Shown here one piece after another: positions 56,422-64,000 of a stretch of DNA of 64,000 nt (its first letter is position 1; every line of letters begins with the position of its first letter). The stretch lies in the NCBI GenBank assembly GCA_951812925.1, contig OX638370.1, positions 95,370,897 to 95,434,896 on the forward strand, written 5' to 3'. Under the pieces are notes generated by a model. That model was not told the DNA's origin and searched no databases. It saw nothing but the letters and a program-made list of their open reading frames with translations. The stretch comes from Calliopum simillimum. Its lineage: Eukaryota > Arthropoda > Insecta > Diptera > Lauxaniidae. A program made the position numbers and the translations under genes.

Positions 56422-59400
56422 TTAATGCTCTACGGCTATTGCACATGGTTCTTCCATGCTGTTAACTCCATTGGACGGATTTTCCACTGCACCATTAACA
56501 ACACCAACTTCGTCTCCGCCAGCGCCATTACTAACTACTTCACCACTTTTAAGCAATTGCTGTAATTCATGTGCCACATTTTTATCCTGATAAAAGAGCC
56601 TACAAATGAGCGGATCTCCTGAAGTCTTCAAAAGCTCAACTTGGAAAGTTTCACTAAAGCGAGAATCAATCAGCGTCTGAAATTGTGCGCTTGCTTCTGC
56701 ACTACTAAAACCTAGCTCAGCGCACTTTTCTAGCGCACAATGTTTGCCATAACTCTCAAGATGTTGCAATTTAATAGGCAACTTCCTAAACTGATCTGTT
56801 ATCGCGTTATTTCCAAAATCTAAATAATGCACTTCACATTTGCCTGCATCGTCAAGCGACTGAACAATACGTGCACGATAGTATGCCATGTCTTCGGGAA
56901 ACTGCGCAGCACAAATAGCGCCCGGAACTAGATCAGTAAAAGGTTCAAACTCTGTCTCAGCATCAAGTAAAACATCAGTGATCTCTTCCACGGCTGCAAT
57001 ATCAGCAGCCAGTTGTATGTAAAAGGACATTGGAGAGTTAACATGTATCACGCTACAATTGTGCAGCGTTGGCACTGCTGAAAGCACTTCAACATGCGTG
57101 CTACCAATCTCTACAGCATTAGCCAATTCTTCAGCCAAATCTTTATAGTTCACCTGCAACTTGACAGTATGCAAACGCGTTTCCGGATCTAATTCATCGC
57201 TTTCAATTTCAAAAACTTCACCGAAATGCGCATCCACTAAAGCGGCGAAATGCTCTACGAGCAACGATTCACTGGCATCAATAGGTAAATTATTTAATTG
57301 GCATTTTTGTGCCAGCGCAGGTACAGCACGTAGTTCTTCGGGTAGGTCGCGTAGCTGTGTGCCTATAATGCAATTGCCGTAGTCGAGTAAGAATATTTCA
57401 TAGCCACCATCTGCGGCCAAAACACTCTCAACACGACCGCGATAATAACAATCGTCTTCTGGTGCATAAACGCTACAAGCACGGCCCAACTCAGCATTTT
57501 TAATCAATCCCAGCTGTTTTTCAACAATTTCCTTTCGTAAAGTTTTTGTTATTAATTCCATTTTCGCTGAGTTTGCTATAAGCTGTATGTAGAATTCTCG
57601 TGGGGAAATCGCATGTGAAATGATGCATGTTTTCTTTTGCGCTGGAGTAACAGCGTCCAGACCAGCACTGCTACTGGAAATTGACTCAGAGGCAACTGCT
57701 AACAATTTATGCAATTTTTCGCAGAGATTCTCTTCAGTATTGCCAGCAAAGAGTTTAATCAAAGTCGGTTCATCATTATCAGCGCCTTCGATGGCATCCA
57801 AAAGTTCAACTTTAACAAGTCCTTGGCATTCGTCAATCAGCACATTAAATGTTTCTGCTGCTATACCCACTAAAGCTGCATTTGTAAAGCAATTCGCATT
57901 TTCCAATTGGCAATGTTTTGAGAATTCTTTAAGCTGCAGCAAATCTTGCGGTAATTGCCGCAAATCATTCGTAATTGCCTCATTGCCAAAATCTATAAAA
58001 CGTACACGGTACTCTTTGTTTTCTGGTGAAATTATTTCCAAAATAAGTGCACGATAGAGTGCGCCATCATCAGCGTAAACTGCAGCACATAACTGTTGCA
58101 CTGCTGGTTCTAACAACTCATCCATGCCAAGTGAATTTAATGTATTGGTCATATCTTCCAAACGTATGGCATCTTTTTTGAATTGAACATAAAAATCACT
58201 TGGTGAATTTGTATGCGATATGATTGCATCGAAGCGCGTACCGCCTTCATAAATCGATGTGTGCATTGAAGTGTTACAAAAACTGGAAGTCAACAAGTCG
58301 GAATCAATTGGTAACGCTTTATATTCACATAATGTTTCTAGTTCTGCGTTTATATTTTGACCATCGATAAGTAAATGCACAATAGCATGATCTGATGCCG
58401 GCTCACGTAATTCAACAGTGAAAATTGTTTCACCAAGCGCTGATATCTCCAAGAATTTCCCCTCTGCCGCTTCAGACCAAGCAATGCAAAGTTCGGGTAG
58501 CTCAAGTGCACATTTTTTAGAAAGCGATGGCAGCTGCGCGATTTCCTGTGATATCTCCCGACATTCGGGACTTATAGCTGTATTACCGTAATCAATAAAG
58601 AGAATCTCATAGCCTTCAGAAGGTATTTCTCTTAATAACTTGGCACGATACCACATTTCATCATCCGGGAAGAGTGCTGCTACAATTTTATTTTTTTCAA
58701 ATTTGTTAACTGGTGCTAATTTCTCATTGTCTGCCAAGTAAATTTCAATCAACTCCAAGGCCTTTGCGTCTTTTTCGTATTGTATATAAAAATCGGTCAA
58801 ACTATTAACATGTGAAATGAAACAATTTTCGCCACTTTCTACAAGTTCCAATGGTTTGGCATAACCATCTTTTATTAACTTGTCGGCAACGTTTACACCA
58901 TCGATTAAAAGGCGTATATATGATTTCTTAATGCTATCACCACGTGTGATATATTCATAATTTAGTACTTTCTGATATGACTCATTAAAAATGGCATTGG
59001 CTGCATCAACCCAATCGGCAGTCCCATTCGGTTTTATTGGCAACGCACATGGTATGCAAAACGGTTCAATATCCGGAAAGACACTCATTTCTTTGATGTC
59101 AGTTGTATCGGTTAACGCATCGGTGTTACCATAATCAATAAATTGTATCACCATTAATTCGGAATCCATAATTTTAGCACGATACCATTGCTTATCAACA
59201 GAATAATGTGAAACGCAAAAGGCACCGTTACTAACACTCATTAGCGGTGGCAATTGAGAAGCGACTATTTGCAAATTTTCTTGTAAATTGCGCAATTCAT
59301 CGAGTTTATCTTGTAGATGTACAAAGAAACGAGTTGGGTTATCACAATGGCTAAGCACAGCATGTTCCATGTCAGCATAAGGATCTATTATTTCGGGTTC

Positions 59401-62400
59401 CGGTGTAGATGGTGTTGGTGTTGGCACAGGTGTAGGAATAGGTGTAGCCGGTTTTGATTTAGGTTTAGCTACCGCGGGGATTTCTGGTTCTTTTATTATT
59501 GGCAAAACAATTGGTGGCGGTATAATTTCTGGTTTAGCTGGGACCACCGTTTTTGTTATTTCTTTTTGTACGACTACTAAACCATTTTCTTTGGGTTTCT
59601 CCATTTCTACTACCTCTTTTGGTTTCTTAACTTCCTTGGAAGGTTTCTTTTTCTTCGGTGAGTCATTATTTTTAGATTTATTGCTTCCAATACTTTTGTT
59701 ATGTTCATCTTCATCTTCTAGCGTCAAATCAACTGTTTCAATATATTCCAAGACATTTGACTTTTCTTTGTCAAGTAATTTACGCATAGATTCCAAGTCT
59801 TTACCCCTTATCAATTGTTTATCCTTTAAGAGTTGCACTAAACTTTGTCCTTCTCTATTAAGATCAGCAATAAGATGATTACGTCGTATTTCTATGGCCT
59901 TAACAGTCGCTATTTGACTGAATGCAAGCGCCTTTAATTCGTTTAAAAGTGTTGTTTCATCTGCGCTTGAATTTGAACCTTCAGTAGACTTTCTGGAAGA
60001 CTTGTTTTTAGATTGTTCTGTTGGAATACGAATTGGTAGGTTAACCTCAATAGCGCAGGAACTTTTATTTAGGTAGAATTTTTCGTGAAGTTCTTTTAAC
60101 TTTGTTTGTTCTATTTTTTCTGTGTTACCATAATCAATATAGTAAATTTCAATAAGGTCCTTAGCGTTCTTGGCGCGTGTTGTTATACGTGCACGATACC
60201 AATTACCATCCTTGCTATTGGCTGCACATATTTGATCCGGTTCGAATTTATTTAATGGAATACCTGAAATAAGAAAGTAGCATTTTGTGGTTATTGGTGA
60301 TATTTTTCATACGAATCATTCTCATCAACAAAATTGACATAATCTTCTCAAAATACTTTAAATGCTATTTCTCGCAAATGTTACAAGGTATTTTAATGAA
60401 ATTTGGTATGTAGGTACTAATTAATAATATCTTGTAACAAACGAAAAGTGGGCGGGATCGAATAAGTGCCACGCCCACTTTTTAGCCCTTGAAAATTTTG
60501 ATTCAATATTACTCGAAAACGACTCCGACAATTTTGATGAAAATTTAGGATCTGTTACCTCTTCAAACAAGTATTAATATGTCATATGCCATTATGTATA
60601 TTGGGAAAACTCGTTAAAGGGCGTGGCACCGCCCACAAAAATATAATGCGCTATAAAAAGAAAACTACTAAAGCAATCTTTCTGAATTTAACTGTAGGGA
60701 GTTTAATTGCTATTAGGCACCTACGACCTGAAAGTAGGCAAAATATCGAAAGTGCGCGTGAAACCTCCCATACAAGTAAAACACATTAAATGCTGTTTCT
60801 CGCAAATGATACAACATATTTTGATGAAATTTGGTATGCGAATCTGGATCAGGAGTATCAAAAGCATGACAAAAAGAAGGCTTTGTTTAATAATTGCCAC
60901 GCCCACTTTTTTATCAAAATAAAAAATGGAATGAACTGTTTGATTCTTATATGCAGTCTTATGTACTTTTTGACGTTAAATCCCTCTTCATCAGCAGAAC
61001 TGTCATTATACCTGCAGGATTTTGAAATATCCTTGCTTAAAGTTAAAGAAAACGCTGTGTTCAGTCTTACAGCGTAGCTACAAGAAAAGGTTAAATTCTT
61101 TTTTATTAATAGCATCGGATAGTTACACTCTTCCTTATCCAAATATCCTTTCAGATTTTTCCAATAGGATTCTTATTTTCCGAGTTATGATCCTTGGAAG
61201 ATAAGATATTTCAGCCGCCATACAAAAGACAAAATATTTTGGGTGAGTGGCACATCCCATTTATTTATTTTAGGGCATTCTATTTCGCCAAAAAAAATTT
61301 GAGCTTTTGATATTTTTCTATACCATTCGAAGCTTTCCGAGTTTTTTTTATTATTATTCTCATCGGTTTATTTATCATTTTGAAAGCATGACTGTTAGAA
61401 GTGAAAAGAAACAAGTTTCATAACAAAAAATAGCTATGAATAAAAACATCGACTAAAATAATAAGATTAGATTGTTGACCTAGCAGGGATCGGTCTCCAG
61501 GTACTTTTACTTATGACGCACCTAAAACATTAGCTTTACAACAAGAGCATCATAACTGGAAAGAGGGTCAGTTTTTGACCTGTCAACCGCGGCTAAAGGT
61601 TCCTACTTGGTTTTATAAAAACGATTCTGAAACCAAGCAACAGTCCGAGGTACAGAGCCTGAGAGGAGCGAATCCTCTCATTAGAGCAAAAGTGATTAGC
61701 AAAAGTGATTATGTCTACTTATTTCACTAGAGCAAAAATTGTAGCCGATATTCCCCTGAATACTGAACAGACATTAACTACGAAATGGTATGGTGAATAC
61801 CGCTTACCAAAAGTTTTCGAAAATTTGTTGAAAAACCAAAAATAAAAGAGTAGTAAGTGTGTTACACTAGGCATGGTCAAAAATTACATACCCTACACTT
61901 GCATGGGAGGTGCCGAAGCTCTTGCTCGAATTCACTCAGAACATGCGCTAACTATTCCAAGTTACTTATAACATTTTGAAAATGTTCCTTTTATGGGAGG
62001 TGTCACTCTTGTCTGAGTTTGGCTAGTTTTAACTATTTAACTATTCCAATTATCCATGCGAAATTTACATTACCTCAAAGAATGCATGCATAAGAACATT
62101 TTAAAAACTTTGAGTGTATGAGAGGTGACACACGCTCTTGTCCGAATTAATAGATTTTTTTGTTTTGGCTTTTCATTAAAAATGGCGGATCCAAAATGGC
62201 AGTGGAAAAAATAAAATTGCATTTTTTAAGTCGCCACGAAAATCGGCACACAAATTTTTATGAGCCCGTAATTACAAATTTGATGCCATTTTCGTAAGTT
62301 TCAAAATGCTGGATCCAGTATGGCGCCTTAAAAATTTAATTTGGTTGCTTTGCAAAAAGGGCGCCATAACTCCAAGAGTGTCCGTTTATAATCTGTTAAA

Positions 62401-64000
62401 GTGAATCCAAAATTGATTGATACGTTTCATATGTATGAAGAAATATTATAATGCTTCAATAATAATAAAAAATTTAAATGTTTAAAAGTTTTTTCACGAA
62501 ATTTTGGCTTTTTGAGTTATTGAGTCTTGTATGTAATTTATTTTTAGAATTGGCAAGAAAACCGGTGATTTTTATTAATTTACCTCCATTCTCATAGTGC
62601 GCATACATTTCGTCTAAAAGCTGTGCTACTTCATGTTCTATGGTCAGCAAATGAACATACAAGCGATAGACGGATTCAACATGGATCACACGTACTTTTA
62701 AAGATTCTAATATAATTGGATATGTACAAATATATGTGGGTATATCTTCTTTAAGTAGCGGCAGCAATGGACGTAGTAAAATGCTGTAAATTAAAACAAA
62801 TTAAAAAACAGAAATTCACAATTTTATCTACAAACACTTACACTTTGTTATCGGTTATATCAGTAATATTTACAACACAAGACTTCCCTTCATAGAATTG
62901 TTTAAATTTCTGTGCTATATCAGGATTTGATTTAACATAGCGTACATCATCGTATGAACACAAAAATTTGATATGTTCATCACAGCCTTCGATTTGTATT
63001 TTAAAACTAAGCATATCCTTAATGGAAGAGATTTTGGCACGTATCTGTTGGCCTGGCAGTAGATCAAGACGAAGCTCTAAAAAATAGAAAGAATAAAATG
63101 CATATATGGGATTTCAGTCAAAAGCCTCATAATTAAAGAACGTTGGCAGAATCAAAATATTGGTAATATTTATACTACACATTTTTCTACCGTTTCAACT
63201 ACTACTGATCTTCATAAACTCATCATCTTACTATTCCAATTGCTACGTAAGTATTTAAAATATTTTGACTCTACCTGGACAAACGTCAGTAATCAAACCA
63301 TCCAGTTTGAGGGTCTCCCTTAGCGACATGTTGTTGACATTCACATTAACATAGTATAAATCACCGTCTTCTTCTACACGCTCTATGTACTCGCATGTTA
63401 ATTTTGAGCCTGTAGGTAAATATTTTTCCATGCGATCGATGATTAAGAGATGATCGACATTTGAAATTATGCCACTAATAGCGCACAAATAAGCCATACA
63501 AGGAAAATCGCCAAAACGTTTTTCCACTTGCCAAATATCTTCAGCACTGACTGTATACTGCGAGCCAAAATCAACAAATTGAACTTTATACTTTCGCAGC
63601 ATTTGATTGCATGCGATAATGCGTGCGCGGTACAAAATGTTATCCTTTCGATAGCGTGCTACTACATATGAACCAACTTTTAATTGCAAATTTAGGTTGG
63701 GTTTATTCTTATAAAATTGCTGCATGCGGCGCATTAATTTTTCAAAATCAACGGTACGTGATTTGAGATGCGTGTAAAACTGATGCGGCGAAATCCACCA
63801 GCATATGATGACTTCTTCGCGAGCAGGCGTGGCAATATGTTGTCGTGGAAATGCACGCTCAAATGGCATATATTCCTCTGGAGTTTGTTGTTCATTGCCA
63901 GAATTTAGTACATCATCACCACTAGCAGGATCTTTGGAAGAACGACTACCGCTACCACTTAATTTATGAGGACGTTGGGGTTGTGATGAATAACCTTGTG
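56422..64000 (-). CDS. tud: Multi-Tudor germ-plasm/piRNA scaffold protein, C-terminal part (Tudor-like)
   Basis: Tudor scaffolds bind symmetrically dimethylated arginines on Piwi proteins and organise germ granules in germ-cell cytoplasm. Coding exons on the minus strand: 63275-64000 (continues outside), 62842-63076, 62584-62783 and 56422-60263, with GT-AG introns and matching phases; about 1668 residues are visible. Seven Tudor cores are seen. The first ends in QFVDFGS (about 63565). The second, split over two exons, ends in YYIDYGN. Five follow in the last exon, spaced 180-205 residues: QFIDYGN, LFIDYGN, RFIDFGN, LLDYGN and YLDFGN, each with a (W/L/Y)YRA or YYRG strand before. A Lys-rich then Pro/Thr-rich linker (about 59390-59670) separates the second from the last five. 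A Ser-rich stretch precedes the first. The last five after a linker match Drosophila Tudor (11 domains), hence the symbol. Qin/RNF17 has RING/B-box and five Tudor domains and is less likely. Confidence 0.9.
60264..62583. repeat. Repeat-filled intron of the Tudor gene
   Basis: This 2.3-kb intron between the last two coding exons holds a directly repeated block. One copy is at 60359-60485 and a second at 60788-60915. Both run from ATGCT(A/G)TTTCTCGCAAATG through TGAAATTTGGTATG to TGCCACGCCCACTTTTT. GGGCGTGGCACCGCCCAC lies between them (about 60619). A dispersed repeat copy is at 61864-62165, and GGATCC-containing duplicated words (ATGGCGGATCCAAAATGG) lie at about 62183-62330. Open frames here are spurious. 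Confidence 0.6.
61864..62165 (-). repeat. Dispersed fly repeat (family B, copy 4), inside the Tudor intron
   Basis: The sequence shares ACATACCCTACACTTGCA, GGGAGGTG(C/T)C, CTCTTGTCTGAGTT and TTCCAA(G/T)TTA-type words with the copy at 51667-52262 in the same orientation. The GGGTATATTC end and the AGCCATGTCC core are missing, so it is a fragment. Confidence 0.5.

Noticed and set aside
56422..59878. Plus-strand frames inside the Tudor exon (57161-57382, 57620-58057, 59591-59878)
   Set aside because: Antisense shadows of a clear coding exon.
62474..62767. 97-codon minus-strand frame taken as a separate gene
   Set aside because: It is the Tudor exon 62584-62783 read past its donor site (GTAAAT).

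Overview
The window looks like chromosomal DNA of a higher dipteran fly, tephritid-like in character. It is AT-rich with many A/T homopolymers. Its genes have short GT-AG introns, and both conserved proteins are animal genes with clear fly counterparts. Most of the remaining sequence is transposon debris: maT, mariner, Tc1, pogo-like, a Mutator/Kolobok-like transposase, a LOA/I-type LINE tail and many MITEs. The species cannot be fixed from sequence alone.

Only two conserved cellular genes are visible, both in the right-hand third. (1) A five-exon gene on the + strand (46158-48117) encodes a 310-residue protein N-terminal asparagine amidohydrolase (NTAN1). Human NTAN1 is also 310 residues, and the catalytic Cys is present in DDATTC. 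(2) On the - strand, from the right window edge to 56422, are the last four coding exons of a large multi-Tudor protein. They hold seven Tudor cores with a long Lys/Pro-rich linker before the last five. This layout fits Drosophila Tudor (tud), a germ-plasm and piRNA-pathway scaffold; a Qin/RNF17-like or other TDRD protein is the alternative. The N-terminal part lies beyond the window. The two genes converge, with about 8.3 kb between their stop codons.

Region by region: 1-950, part of a hairpin repeat and a 542-bp element with a 9-bp target duplication and many copies of a TGGGGATTATGTCC motif. 2720-4980, a fold-back element split by a 1312-bp maT (DD37D) transposon that is intact except for one stop codon. 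6600-8400, a 1.8-kb hairpin. 9948-11286, a TTAA-flanked element with a broken transposase and a nested MITE. 11789-12280, an older fold-back. 12804-12873, a tRNA-like sequence. 14361-16543, a pogo-like element with repeated GGGGCTAGTGTGGAC sites, followed by a Tc1 relic. 20711-28000, MITEs, a LINE tail, an 853-bp TIR element and a very clean 1.07-kb hairpin. 30583-34777, two more fold-back elements with TA duplications. 36682-40900, dispersed repeats, a mariner relic and a MITE. 44736-53690, further dispersed repeats and four well-bounded MITEs around NTAN1. 54341-56421, the AT-rich 3' flank of tud.

The most striking property is the number of long inverted-repeat elements, more than a dozen, several with recognisable target duplications. 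Two (centred near 7535 and 27435) have arms close enough to perfect to form long double-stranded RNA if transcribed, so they are candidate hairpin-RNA (endo-siRNA) loci. Whether any is transcribed cannot be told from sequence. No wholly new protein system was found; the unexplained structure is all in the repeats.
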